Of a stretch of DNA of 64,000 nucleotides, positions 17,645 through 26,711 are shown piece after piece. Source of the DNA: Chryseobacterium paridis (GTDB taxonomy: Bacteria > Bacteroidota > Bacteroidia > Flavobacteriales > Weeksellaceae); NCBI RefSeq assembly GCF_016595215.1, contig NZ_JAENHK010000008.1:124001-188000 (forward strand). The letters are read 5' to 3'. Positions within the stretch are counted from its first letter, which is position 1. Each line of letters begins with the position of its first letter. The notes under the pieces are model-generated. The model ran no database searches and was not told the origin of the DNA. It saw only the letters and a list, made by a program, of their open reading frames with translations. The translations under genes and the position numbers were made by a program.

Positions 17645-18673
17645 ATGAGAACCAGAATCGTTATTTCTTTTTTGACAATTTTTATCATGTTTTCGTGTAA
17701 CAAGGTAGCAACGAAAGATCAGGAAATAACCCTCAAAAACTATTTTAGTTATGGGGATTCGGTTGAATCAGGAGGTGTGAAGATGATTCCGATCACCACA
17801 CCCGTTGGAAATTTTAAAGTATGGACAAAACGTTTCGGGACTAATCCAAAGATCAAAGTTTTGCTTCTCCATGGAGGTCCGGGAATGACCCACGAATATA
17901 TGGAATGCTTTGAAACTTTCTTCCAAAAGAAGGGTTTTGAATTTTATGAATATGATCAGTTGGGATCTTATTACAGTGATCAGCCCAAAGATGATAGACT
18001 TTGGACAACAGATCGTTTTGTAGATGAAGTGGAGCAGGTGCGAAAAGCGATTGGAGCAGATGAATCCAATTTTTATGTTTTAGGTAATTCATGGGGTGGA
18101 ATTTTAGCAATGGAATATGCTCTGAAATATCAGAAAAATCTAAAAGGATTAATGGTTGCCAATATGATGGCAAGTGCGCCGGAGTATGGTAAATATGGAG
18201 ATGAAGTTTTAGCGAAGCAGATGAAACCGGAAGTCCTGAAAGAAATAAGAGCAATCGAAGCAAAAAAGGATTTTGGTAATCCACGGTATATGGAGTTGCT
18301 TATTCCCAACTTTTATAATGAGCATATCTGTCGTTTGAAGGAATGGCCGGATGGAGTAAATCGAGCAATAAAGCATTCCAATGAAAATGTGTACACATTG
18401 ATGCAGGGGCCAAGTGAATTTGGGATTAGTGGTCGTTTAGCTCATTGGGATATTAAAAAACGATTACCGGAAATCACTATTCCTACCTTAATGATTGGGG
18501 CAAAATATGACACGATGGATCCAAAAGCGATGGAAGAACAAAGCAAATTGGTGAAAAAAGGAAGATACCTTTATTGTCCAAATGGAAGTCATCTTGCGAT
18601 GTGGGACGATCAAAAAGTCTTCATGAATGGAGTTATTCAATTTATAAATGACGTTGATTCCAGGAAATTTTAA
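17645..18673 (+). CDS. Lipoprotein alpha/beta hydrolase, proline iminopeptidase-like
   Basis: 342 residues with a lipoprotein signal (lipobox MFSC, Cys18). The peptidase S33 style is visible: oxyanion loop LLLHGGPGMTHEY, nucleophile Ser149 in GNSWGG, an Asp in the KYDTMDPKAM region, and a C-terminal His in GSHLAMWDD. Proline iminopeptidases remove N-terminal proline from peptides; here the enzyme would be anchored in the cell envelope. It lies only 22 nt after purN and 121 nt before purH, an unexpected place for an envelope peptidase. Family assignment is good, substrate uncertain. Confidence 0.85.
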   Translation: MRTRIVISFLTIFIMFSCNKVATKDQEITLKNYFSYGDSVESGGVKMIPITTPVGNFKVWTKRFGTNPKIKVLLLHGGPGMTHEYMECFETFFQKKGFEFYEYDQLGSYYSDQPKDDRLWTTDRFVDEVEQVRKAIGADESNFYVLGNSWGGILAMEYALKYQKNLKGLMVANMMASAPEYGKYGDEVLAKQMKPEVLKEIRAIEAKKDFGNPRYMELLIPNFYNEHICRLKEWPDGVNRAIKHSNENVYTLMQGPSEFGISGRLAHWDIKKRLPEITIPTLMIGAKYDTMDPKAMEEQSKLVKKGRYLYCPNGSHLAMWDDQKVFMNGVIQFINDVDSRKF

Positions 18674-18730
18674 GAATGATCGTCTTCCTAAAAATTAGTG
18701 TATAAAAAATCTAAGTAAAATAAAGTAAAT

Positions 18731-18771
18731 CCGGAGGTGAAAGACCGGGAATACAGTTTGAAATAGCTGTG
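18731..18771 (+). promoter_or_regulatory. Possible structured leader of purH
   Basis: Two short stems follow each other: CCGG (18731-18734) with CCGG (18745-18748), and ACAG (18753-18756) with CTGT (18767-18770). The purine-rich strand AGGTGAAAGA lies in the first loop. It does not match the ZTP, THF or purine aptamer consensus as I know them, so a regulatory role is a guess. Confidence 0.25.
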
Positions 18772-18794
18772 AAAAGTAAAAAATTGAAAGTAAG

Positions 18795-20312
18795 ATGAGT
18801 AAAAAGAGAGTTTTAATCAGTGTTTCTGACAAGAATGGATTAATAGAATTCGCTCAGTTTTTGGAAGCCCAGAATTATGAATTGATTTCTACCGGAGGGA
18901 CATTCAAGCATTTGAAAGAAGCTGGTTTAAATCCAATTCAGATTGATGAGGTAACCAACTTCCCTGAGATGCTGGATGGTAGAGTGAAAACTTTACATCC
19001 AAAAGTTCATGGTGGACTATTGGCAGTTCGTTCTAATGAAGAGCACATGAAAACGGTTCAGGAGCACGGGATTGGTTTGATTGACATGGTTATCGTAAAC
19101 CTTTATCCTTTCTTCGAAAATGTAAACAAAGACATTTCTTTACATGAAAAGGTTGAATTTATTGATATCGGAGGCCCTTCTATGCTACGTTCAGCAGCCA
19201 AAAACTTTGACTCTGTTACCGTGATTACTGATGTGGAAGACTATACAACAGTGAAAATTGAGATGGAGCAGAACGGGGATACTTATATCGAGACTCGTAA
19301 AAAGTTAGCAGGTAAAGTATTTAACCTTACTTCAGCATATGATGCTGCTATTTCAAGAATGCTTTTAGAGGAAGAATATCCTACTTATTTAAGTGCATCT
19401 TACAAAAAAGCAGCTGACTTACGATATGGTGAAAATCCTCATCAGACTGCAGCTTACTATGTTTCTACTTTCGAAAACGGAGCGATGAAAGATTTCGAAC
19501 AGTTGGGAGGAAAAGAACTTTCTTTCAATAATCTTCGTGATATGGATCTTTGCTGGAAAGTAGTGACTGAATTCAAAGAAGAAATGGCTTGTTGTGCAGT
19601 GAAGCATTCTACACCTTGTGGAGTTGCTATCGGAACTTCAGCATTAGAAACGTATCAAAAAACTTTCGAATGTGATCCAATTTCAATCTTTGGCGGAATT
19701 GTTGCAATGAACTACAAGATCGACGCAGCGACTGCTGAAGAATTAAATAAAACTTTCCTTGAAATTGTAATGGCTCCTGATTTTGATGAGGAAGCTCTAG
19801 AAGTTTTGAGAAAAAAGAAAAATTTAAGAATTATAAAAATAGTTAATCCGGTTTCTGATAAGCAGACGTGGGTGAAGATTGACGGAGGTATTTTGGTTCA
19901 GGATAATGATACTTATTTTTCTGAAGATATTAAAGTCGTTACCGATGTACAACCTACCGAAGAGCAGAAGAAAGCGTTACTTTTCTCTCAGAGAGTAGTA
20001 AAATATGTAAAATCAAATGCGATTGTGGTTTCCAACGGAATTCAGGCTTTTGGAATCGGTGGCGGACAGGTTAACAGAATCTGGGCTACTCAGCAGGCAA
20101 TCGAAAGAGCTAAGGAGAAATTCTCCGGAAATCTTGTACTGGCTTCAGACGCATTTTTCCCTTTCCGTGACGTAGTAGATTTCTGCGCTGAGCAAGGTAT
20201 AAAAGCGATCATTCAGCCGGGAGGTAGTGTAAAAGATCAGGACAGCATCGAAGCCGCAAACGAGCATGGAATTCCGATGATGTTTACTGGGGTTAGACAT
20301 TTTTTACATTAA
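18795..20312 (+). CDS. purH: Bifunctional AICAR transformylase / IMP cyclohydrolase
   Basis: 505 residues, the usual size. The N-terminal IMP cyclohydrolase domain (about 1-195) has [25 protein letters not shown] and [13 protein letters not shown]. The C-terminal AICAR formyltransferase domain has the KHSTPCG motif, SNAIVVSNG and [15 protein letters not shown]. It carries out the last two steps of IMP synthesis. The expected Lys-His pair and the C-terminal GVRHFLH are intact. Confidence 0.97.
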   Translation: MSKKRVLISVSDKNGLIEFAQFLEAQNYELISTGGTFKHLKEAGLNPIQIDEVTNFPEMLDGRVKTLHPKVHGGLLAVRSNEEHMKTVQEHGIGLIDMVIVNLYPFFENVNKDISLHEKVEFIDIGGPSMLRSAAKNFDSVTVITDVEDYTTVKIEMEQNGDTYIETRKKLAGKVFNLTSAYDAAISRMLLEEEYPTYLSASYKKAADLRYGENPHQTAAYYVSTFENGAMKDFEQLGGKELSFNNLRDMDLCWKVVTEFKEEMACCAVKHSTPCGVAIGTSALETYQKTFECDPISIFGGIVAMNYKIDAATAEELNKTFLEIVMAPDFDEEALEVLRKKKNLRIIKIVNPVSDKQTWVKIDGGILVQDNDTYFSEDIKVVTDVQPTEEQKKALLFSQRVVKYVKSNAIVVSNGIQAFGIGGGQVNRIWATQQAIERAKEKFSGNLVLASDAFFPFRDVVDFCAEQGIKAIIQPGGSVKDQDSIEAANEHGIPMMFTGVRHFLH

Positions 20313-20366
20313 TTAAATTAGAATTAAAAAGTAGTTTTGAGGTAGCATTTATAGCTTTCAAAATTA

Positions 20367-20374
20367 TATATTTG
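20367..20374 (+). promoter_or_regulatory. Predicted -7 box of purD
   Basis: TATATTTG matches TAnnTTTG and lies 30 nt before the purD start. The nearest TTG upstream is 27 nt away, longer than the usual spacing, so the promoter is only partly supported. Confidence 0.45.
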
Positions 20375-20404
20375 TATAATATAGACTAGATAATTAAATA
20401 AAGT

Positions 20405-21643
20405 ATGAGAATCTTAATTATAGGTGAAGGTGGTAGAGAGTCTGCATTGGCAGCGAAACTTCATAAAGACTCCAGAGTTACTAAAATGTTTTTTGCTAAT
20501 GGAAATGCAAGTACAGATGTAATAGGAAAAAATATCCATTTGTCGGAAATTAAAGAACTTAGAGATTTTGCTATTAAGGAAAAAGTGGATTTGACGATCG
20601 TAGGTCCTGAAGCTCCTCTTGTAGCAGGTTTGAAGGATGAATTTAAGAAGCATGATCTTAAAGTTTTTGGTCCAAGCCAAAAAGTAGCAAGTCTTGAAGG
20701 AAGTAAAGCTTTCTCTAAGAAATTTATGCAGACCTATGATATTAAAACAGCTAAAGCTGTTGTATTTGATTCCTATAATGAGGCTAAAGAGTATGTAAAG
20801 ACTCAGGAATATCCTTTGGTAATCAAGGCGAGTGGTTTAGCTGGTGGAAAAGGTGTTGTAATTTGTGATACTTTAGAAGAAGCAGAAGCTACGATCCATG
20901 ATTTCATGATTCGCAGAATTTATGGAGATGCGGGTATCCGTTTAGTTATCGAAGAATTTTTACAAGGTTTTGAAGCATCTATTATAGCATTCTCAAACGG
21001 GGAGAAATTATTCCCTTGTATTGCTGCTAAAGATTATAAAAAAGCTGGAAATGGCGATACAGGACCAAATACAGGAGGTATGGGATCTGTGGCACCAAGC
21101 CCGGAATTTACTGCAGAACATCAGGCAGATTTCGAAAAGAATATCCTGGAACCTACAGTTCATGGTCTTAAAGAAGAAGGGTTCAGCTTCAAAGGAATTA
21201 TCTTCTTTGGATTGATGGTTACTAAAAATGGTACTTACCTTCTTGAATACAACATGAGATTTGGAGATCCTGAAACTCAGGTGTTGATGGCTCTTATGGA
21301 AAACAATCTGTTAGATGTTATCAACGATTGTATGAACGGTAAAGACATCGAGCTTAAGTTTAAAGACGAAAAAGCGGTATGTCTGGTAATGTGTTCAGGT
21401 GGTTATCCAAGAAACATAGAGATAGGCTTCGAGATCAAAGGAGAAGACAAAGTAAAACATAGCCAGCTATTGCATGCAGGTGCTATCAGAAAAGGAGACA
21501 AAGTTGTTTCTAATGGTGGTAGAGTACTTAACCTGGTTGCAACTGGAGCTACTTATGAAGAGGCTCGTAAGAAAGTATACGAAGATGCGCTTCCCGTTCA
21601 CTTCGATTACAGTTTCTACAGAGAAGACATCGGAAAGTTTTAA
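20405..21643 (+). CDS. purD: Phosphoribosylamine-glycine ligase (GAR synthetase)
   Basis: 412 residues. The opening MRILIIGEGGRESALAAKL is the PurD N-terminal motif. The ATP-grasp domain shows IKASGLAGGKGVVI, KDYKKAGNGDTGPNTGGMG and LLEYNMRFGDPETQVLM. It joins glycine to phosphoribosylamine, step 2 of purine synthesis. The gene has its own likely promoter and a terminator, so it may be regulated apart from purH upstream and guaA downstream. Confidence 0.97.
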   Translation: MRILIIGEGGRESALAAKLHKDSRVTKMFFANGNASTDVIGKNIHLSEIKELRDFAIKEKVDLTIVGPEAPLVAGLKDEFKKHDLKVFGPSQKVASLEGSKAFSKKFMQTYDIKTAKAVVFDSYNEAKEYVKTQEYPLVIKASGLAGGKGVVICDTLEEAEATIHDFMIRRIYGDAGIRLVIEEFLQGFEASIIAFSNGEKLFPCIAAKDYKKAGNGDTGPNTGGMGSVAPSPEFTAEHQADFEKNILEPTVHGLKEEGFSFKGIIFFGLMVTKNGTYLLEYNMRFGDPETQVLMALMENNLLDVINDCMNGKDIELKFKDEKAVCLVMCSGGYPRNIEIGFEIKGEDKVKHSQLLHAGAIRKGDKVVSNGGRVLNLVATGATYEEARKKVYEDALPVHFDYSFYREDIGKF

Positions 21644-21653
21644 TAAAAATCAT

Positions 21654-21688
21654 AAAAAAAGATTTGGAACGTTTCCAAGTCTTTTTTT
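21654..21688 (+). terminator. Intrinsic terminator after purD
   Basis: A stem TTGGAA / TTCCAA with loop CGT is extended by A-rich and T-rich flanks and ends in a T run (about 21681-21688). The flanking A and T runs make it workable in both directions. Confidence 0.75.
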
Positions 21689-21804
21689 GTAAAACAGTTA
21701 ATATTAGAAATAAGATTTCAGATGCCAGATTCAAGACTTCAGACCTAAAAATCTGATATCTGATGTCTGAAATCTGATATCTTTCAAACAAATCAATTAT
21801 AAAA

Positions 21805-23334
21805 ATGAACAACGGTATTATCATATTAGATTTCGGATCACAATACAATCAGCTTATCGGAAGAAGAATCCGTGAGATGGGTGTATATTCCGAAATTTTG
21901 CCTTACAATACACCATTACAGGAAATTTTAGAACGTCAGCCTAAAGGAATTATTCTTTCAGGTGGTCCAAGTTCAGTGAATGCAGAAAATGCTCACCTGG
22001 TTGAGAAAGCATTATATGAGCAGGGAATTCCTGTATTGGGAATCTGTTACGGAATGCAGCTTACGGCGCATGTTTTAGGAGGAAAAGTAAACAAAGGAGA
22101 AAAAGGGGAGTATGGAAAGGCTCACTTAGATATTATTAAAGAAAATGCCTTATTAAAAGGGGTAAGCCAGAATTCTGTTGTTTGGATGAGCCATTTTGAT
22201 GAGGTGGGTGATCTACCGGCAGGTTTTGAATTGAATGCAAAATCAGGAGTTATCGCTTCTATTTCCAATCCTGAAAAACAAATTTACTGCGTACAGTTTC
22301 ACCCTGAGGTTTCTCATACTGAAGAAGGAGGTAAAATGCTTGAAAACTTTGTTTTCCCGATTTGTAATGCAGAGAAAAACTGGAAGCTGACCAATTATAT
22401 TGAAAAAACAGTAGCTGAAATTAAAGAAAAGGTAGGAGATCAGAAAGTAATCCTTGGACTTTCTGGAGGGGTAGACTCTTCTGTAGCTGCTGTATTGATC
22501 CATAAGGCAATTGGAGATCAATTGACATGTATCTTCGTGGATACAGGTTTATTAAGAAAAAATGAAGATGTAAAGGTAATGGAAAACTATGGAGAACATT
22601 TCCATATGAACATTAAACTGGTTGATGCATCAGAAAGATTCTTAACGAAACTTGCGGGAGTAGACGATCCGGAACAAAAAAGAAAGATCATTGGAAACGA
22701 ATTTATCCATGTTTTTGATGAAGAATCCCATAAAATTGAAGGGGCTAAGTTTTTAGCACAGGGAACCATTTATCCTGACGTTATTGAAAGTCAGTCTGTA
22801 AATGGACCTTCTGCAGTGATCAAATCTCACCACAATGTTGGTGGACTTCCGGAGGAAATGGAATTTGAACTTTTAGAGCCTCTGAGAGAGCTTTTCAAGG
22901 ATGAAGTAAGAAAAGTAGGGGAAGAGCTAGGTATTCCTAATCATCTGGTACACAGACACCCTTTCCCTGGTCCTGGTTTAGGAATCAGAATTTTAGGAGC
23001 TGTAGATGCTGAAAAAGTGAAAATTCTTCAGGAAGCTGATGATATCTTCATTGAAGAACTATACAAAAATGATCTTTATGAAAAAGTTTCTCAGGCTTTC
23101 GTAGTATTACTTCCGGTTAAATCTGTTGGAGTAATGGGAGATGAAAGAACGTATGAATATACTGCTGTAGTTCGTTCCGCAAACACCATCGACTTTATGA
23201 CAGCAACGTGGAGCAGACTTCCTTATGAGTTTTTAGATACTGTTTCTAGCAGAATCATCAATGAAGTAAGAGGAATTAACAGAGTGGCTTATGATATTTC
23301 CAGCAAACCACCTGCAACTATTGAGTGGGAATAA
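21805..23334 (+). CDS. guaA: GMP synthase (glutamine-hydrolysing)
   Basis: 509 residues. The glutamine amidotransferase domain has the nucleophile Cys81 (LGICYGMQ) and the His-Glu pair in QFHPEVSHTE. The ATP pyrophosphatase domain has the P-loop LGLSGGVDSSV, and the dimerisation domain ends in the standard KPPATIEWE. It converts XMP to GMP. It is separated from purD by a terminator and a spacer of AATCTGATATCTGA-like words, so it is probably transcribed on its own. Confidence 0.98.
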   Translation: MNNGIIILDFGSQYNQLIGRRIREMGVYSEILPYNTPLQEILERQPKGIILSGGPSSVNAENAHLVEKALYEQGIPVLGICYGMQLTAHVLGGKVNKGEKGEYGKAHLDIIKENALLKGVSQNSVVWMSHFDEVGDLPAGFELNAKSGVIASISNPEKQIYCVQFHPEVSHTEEGGKMLENFVFPICNAEKNWKLTNYIEKTVAEIKEKVGDQKVILGLSGGVDSSVAAVLIHKAIGDQLTCIFVDTGLLRKNEDVKVMENYGEHFHMNIKLVDASERFLTKLAGVDDPEQKRKIIGNEFIHVFDEESHKIEGAKFLAQGTIYPDVIESQSVNGPSAVIKSHHNVGGLPEEMEFELLEPLRELFKDEVRKVGEELGIPNHLVHRHPFPGPGLGIRILGAVDAEKVKILQEADDIFIEELYKNDLYEKVSQAFVVLLPVKSVGVMGDERTYEYTAVVRSANTIDFMTATWSRLPYEFLDTVSSRIINEVRGINRVAYDISSKPPATIEWE

Positions 23335-23361
23335 TCTTACTTGAAAGCATATAAAAAACAG

Positions 23362-23396
23362 AATCCTACTTTTTTAGTAGGATTTTGCTTTTTTAT
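23362..23396 (+). terminator. Intrinsic terminator after guaA
   Basis: An 8-bp stem, AATCCTAC (23362-23369) with GTAGGATT (23377-23384), is followed by TTGCTTTTTT. Confidence 0.8.
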
Positions 23397-23443
23397 GATT
23401 ATACTCATGGGTAATTCAATTTTTACGCTGTACCTTTGTATAA

Positions 23444-23466
23444 GAATTACATGATTTATATTGAAT
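23444..23466 (+). repeat. First copy of a 23-bp direct repeat upstream of the glycosidase-like gene
   Basis: GAATTACATGATTTATATTG plus AAT matches 23594-23616 at 20 of 23 positions. A TTG lies 5 nt upstream in both copies, so this looks like a duplicated and decayed promoter region. The -7 position in this copy reads TGAATAGA rather than TAnnTTTG. Confidence 0.6.
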
Positions 23467-23502
23467 AGATATAATAATTTTTTTTCATCATTTGTGTTTT
23501 TG

Positions 23503-23529
23503 ACCTCCCTTCGGGGAGGTTTTGTTTTT
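23503..23529 (+). terminator. Second intrinsic terminator in the guaA-glycosidase gap
   Basis: ACCTCCC-TTCG-GGGAGGT with a UUCG-type loop is followed by TTTGTTTTT. With the TACCTTTG box at 23431-23438 it could define a transcript of about 90 nt, but the box has no TTG at -33. Confidence 0.75.
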
Positions 23530-23585
23530 AACTTCCACTATTATCTAGGCTCTTTTCATCATTCTACAGATAATTGTTATTTCTC

Positions 23586-23619
23586 TTGCATGCGAATTAC
23601 CTGATTTGTATTAAATTTG
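23586..23619 (+). promoter_or_regulatory. Predicted promoter of the glycosidase-like gene
   Basis: TTG (23586-23588), a 23-nt spacer and TAAATTTG (23612-23619) fit the Bacteroidota consensus. Its position supports the ATG at 23661 as the true start and excludes a longer upstream reading. Confidence 0.6.
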
Positions 23620-23660
23620 GAAGACAAGAACCATTTTTCCATTTTTATTCAAAATTTAAT

Positions 23661-26633
23661 ATGCTTTTAAAAAAAATATTTCCACTTATCCTGATAGGAG
23701 GTCTAGTTCCCAACCTAATTTACGCACAACATATCTATCCCCCTCAAACTCCAAAATGGAATGCTGATGAATTGGGAAACCAGCGGGCCGTATTGCGATG
23801 GAATGCATCGTCAAAACAAGCTAAAGCTGTTATTCCATGGAGAAATATAAAAGTAAATTCGGATCAAAAGGTGATCATTGTCGATAGCCTTACTCAAAAA
23901 CAGTATGAGCCGGATGCTTATTTTAATGTGAATGAAGAAGAAGGTTCATTCATGTTTACTCCTATGTCGGGAAAAGGAATTTATTATGTTTATTTTCTTC
24001 CTTATCAGCTGGATAAGAGAACTAATTATCCTACGGCCACTTATTTGAAGAGAACGGATAAAACGTTAGCTAAAGACACTGGAGCATCGTTGGCAAGTAT
24101 TGTAAGAATAGAATCAGTAGATGCATTCAACAGTAATGATCCAATGGAAGTAATTGCTACGCAAAAAGAGATTGATCAGTATAAGAAGAAGCATCAGGAT
24201 GATTCTTATTTTGTTTTTCCAGAAGTTAGGGAAAGACCTATTAAAATGAATAGAATCCCTCAGCATTGGACAGACGATAAAAAGAACTCATCAATACTAG
24301 AGGGCAAAACGGATAGGGGAGTATTTTATGCTTTTCAATTGGGGGTACTCCCTGTAAAATTGGACCTTAAAAAAGTCAAGATTACAGCTTCTCCTTTAAA
24401 AAGTACTTCAGGGGGAACAATAGAATCCAGGTACTTCAATTGTATTAATACTGACGGAACTGATTATAAAGGAGAAAAGCTTCAATTCAATGTAGATGTA
24501 AAAAAAGATGATCTACAAGCTTTTTGGTGTGGTTTTGATATTCCTGAAAATGCTTCTCCAGGAACCTACGATGGAACACTTACTATTAAACCTGAGAATG
24601 CGGCTGCTCAAACAGTAAAAATTATATTAACAATTAATGAAGCGAAATCTATTAATAAAGGGTTTGATGAGCCATGGAAAATGACTCGTTTGCCATGGCT
24701 TAATTCAACTCTGGCACAAGCTAATACCGTAATAAAGCCTTACACTCCTTTACAACTTAAAGGACAAGAGGTTTCATTGCTTGGAAGAAAAGTAATATTG
24801 GATGCATCAGGATTTCCAAAACAGATTCTGACTTTCTTTACTCCAGAAATGACCTCCATTGGAAATAAAGCGAATTCAATTTTGAATGAACCTATACATT
24901 TTATAGCGAAAGGCCCCGGATCGAAGACGGAAAACTGGAAGAGTTCAGGAATTCAGTTTACAGGAAAAGAAGAAGGTAAAGTATCCTGGAGCAGTATAAA
25001 TACTTCTGAGAATTTGAAAATGCAGGTGGAAGGTTCCATTGAATTCGATGGATTTATGGAGTATACAGTGAAAATCACAGCATTGAATGATATTCAACTT
25101 CAGGACATTGCAATGCAGATTCCTTTTGCAAAAGATAAGGCAATATATATGATAGGGCTGGGGCAAAAAGGAGGATACAGGCCTGGAAGTCTTGACTGGA
25201 AATGGGATGTAGCCAAGAAAAATCAAGATGGTGCATGGATAGGAAATGTAAATGCAGGGATACAATTTTCTTTACGCGATCAAAATTACTCAAGACCTCT
25301 TAATACCAATTTTTATTTACAAAAACCTTTAATTCTTCCTTCTTCCTGGGGGAATGATAACAAGGGTGGAATCAATATCAATGAAATGGGCAACAAAGTC
25401 GTAGTAAATAACTTTAGTGGTGCCCGAAGTATGAAAAAAGGGGATGAACTTTATTACAACTTTCATCTTTTGATTACACCATTTCATCCGATCAATACAG
25501 AAGATCAGTGGAATAATCGTTTCTATCACGCCTATAAACCTGTTGAAACCATCAAAGCTAGTGGTGCGAATGTGATCAATATTCATCATGGTAATGAAAT
25601 TAATCCTTATATCAACTATCCTTTCGTTGCGACTAAAGAAATGAAAGAGTATATTACTAAAGCTCATGAAAAAGGACTAAAGGTGAAAATTTACAACACC
25701 ATTCGTGAAGTCTCGAACAGAATGTATGAGCTGTATCCGGTGAAAAGTTTAGGTCAGGAAGTTTTTTCTACAGGAAAGGGAGGAGGTTATTCATGGCTAC
25801 AGGAACATTTGCATGACAATTATATAGCAGCCTGGTATGTACCGGAATTCAAAGATGCTGCCATCATCAATAGTGGGATGAACCGTTGGCATAATTATTA
25901 TGTGGAAGGGATGAACTGGTTGGTCAATAATTTAGGGATCGATGGGATTTACCTTGATGATGTAGCCTTCGACAGGGTAACGATGAAAAGGATAAAACGA
26001 GTAATGACTCAGAATGGACATCCTGGTATTATCGATCTGCATTCTGCCAATCAATACAATGATAAAGATGGTTTTAACAATAGTGCTAATCTCTATCTTG
26101 AACATTTTCCTTATATCAACCGCTTATGGTTCGGGGAATATTTCGACTATAACAATAACAGTCCTGAATTTTTATTAACCGAAGTGAGCGGTATTCCGTT
26201 TGGATTAATGGGAGAAATGCTACAGGATGATGGTAACCCTTGGAGAGGAATGTTGTATGGTATGACAAGCCGTTTAGGTTGGTCCGAAAAAAGTAATCCA
26301 ACTCATCTGTGGAAAGCCTGGGATGATTTTGGTATCAAAGGCTCCCGAATGATTGGGTATTGGGTCAATGACAATCCTGTGAAAACTGATAATCCTGCAG
26401 TTCTTGCTACAGTTTACCAACAAGGTAAGAAAATCATGATCTCTTTGGCCAGTTGGGCTCCGGAAGATACGAAGGTGCATTTAAAAGTGGATTGGAAAAA
26501 ATTAAACCTTGATCCAAAGAGGCTGAAAATCAATGCTCCAGCCATCAAAGATTTTCAGGAAGCAAAAGTATTTAATATTAATGATGAGATAAGCATAGCG
26601 AAGAATAAAGGCTGCTTGTTAATTATTCAATAA
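23661..26633 (+). CDS. Large secreted glycoside hydrolase-like protein (DUF6067-type)
   Basis: 990 residues from the ATG at 23661, which begins a good Sec signal (MLLKKIFPLILIGG..., cleavage near IYAQ). The N-terminal half is beta-rich, with two Ig-like or sandwich regions. The C-terminal half has a barrel-like part with TIM-barrel-style strand ends: ASGANVINIHHGNEINPYIN, KGLKVKIYNT, NNLGIDGIYLDDVAFDR and HPGIIDLHSANQ. The paired Asp in GIYLDDVAFD and the Glu in LTEVSGIPFG are candidate catalytic residues. It resembles Bacteroidota proteins annotated as glycoside hydrolase domain proteins (DUF6067). The substrate is unknown and no polysaccharide-binding genes are adjacent. Confidence 0.7.
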   Translation: MLLKKIFPLILIGGLVPNLIYAQHIYPPQTPKWNADELGNQRAVLRWNASSKQAKAVIPWRNIKVNSDQKVIIVDSLTQKQYEPDAYFNVNEEEGSFMFTPMSGKGIYYVYFLPYQLDKRTNYPTATYLKRTDKTLAKDTGASLASIVRIESVDAFNSNDPMEVIATQKEIDQYKKKHQDDSYFVFPEVRERPIKMNRIPQHWTDDKKNSSILEGKTDRGVFYAFQLGVLPVKLDLKKVKITASPLKSTSGGTIESRYFNCINTDGTDYKGEKLQFNVDVKKDDLQAFWCGFDIPENASPGTYDGTLTIKPENAAAQTVKIILTINEAKSINKGFDEPWKMTRLPWLNSTLAQANTVIKPYTPLQLKGQEVSLLGRKVILDASGFPKQILTFFTPEMTSIGNKANSILNEPIHFIAKGPGSKTENWKSSGIQFTGKEEGKVSWSSINTSENLKMQVEGSIEFDGFMEYTVKITALNDIQLQDIAMQIPFAKDKAIYMIGLGQKGGYRPGSLDWKWDVAKKNQDGAWIGNVNAGIQFSLRDQNYSRPLNTNFYLQKPLILPSSWGNDNKGGININEMGNKVVVNNFSGARSMKKGDELYYNFHLLITPFHPINTEDQWNNRFYHAYKPVETIKASGANVINIHHGNEINPYINYPFVATKEMKEYITKAHEKGLKVKIYNTIREVSNRMYELYPVKSLGQEVFSTGKGGGYSWLQEHLHDNYIAAWYVPEFKDAAIINSGMNRWHNYYVEGMNWLVNNLGIDGIYLDDVAFDRVTMKRIKRVMTQNGHPGIIDLHSANQYNDKDGFNNSANLYLEHFPYINRLWFGEYFDYNNNSPEFLLTEVSGIPFGLMGEMLQDDGNPWRGMLYGMTSRLGWSEKSNPTHLWKAWDDFGIKGSRMIGYWVNDNPVKTDNPAVLATVYQQGKKIMISLASWAPEDTKVHLKVDWKKLNLDPKRLKINAPAIKDFQEAKVFNINDEISIAKNKGCLLIIQ

Positions 26634-26711
26634 GATAAAACCCTCAAAGAACAGGGGAATTCCGGCTATAAATCAATTTATTTTACCTAAATTTAATAAA
26701 ATTTATATCAA

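Noticed and set aside
18715-18794. ZTP, THF or purine riboswitch upstream of purH
   Set aside because: The conserved cores of those aptamers, as I know them, are not present; only two short stems can be drawn.
23574-23660. Longer N-terminus for the glycosidase-like gene (start at 23574)
   Set aside because: It would put the start upstream of the predicted promoter (23586-23619) and hide a clean signal peptide that begins at 23661.
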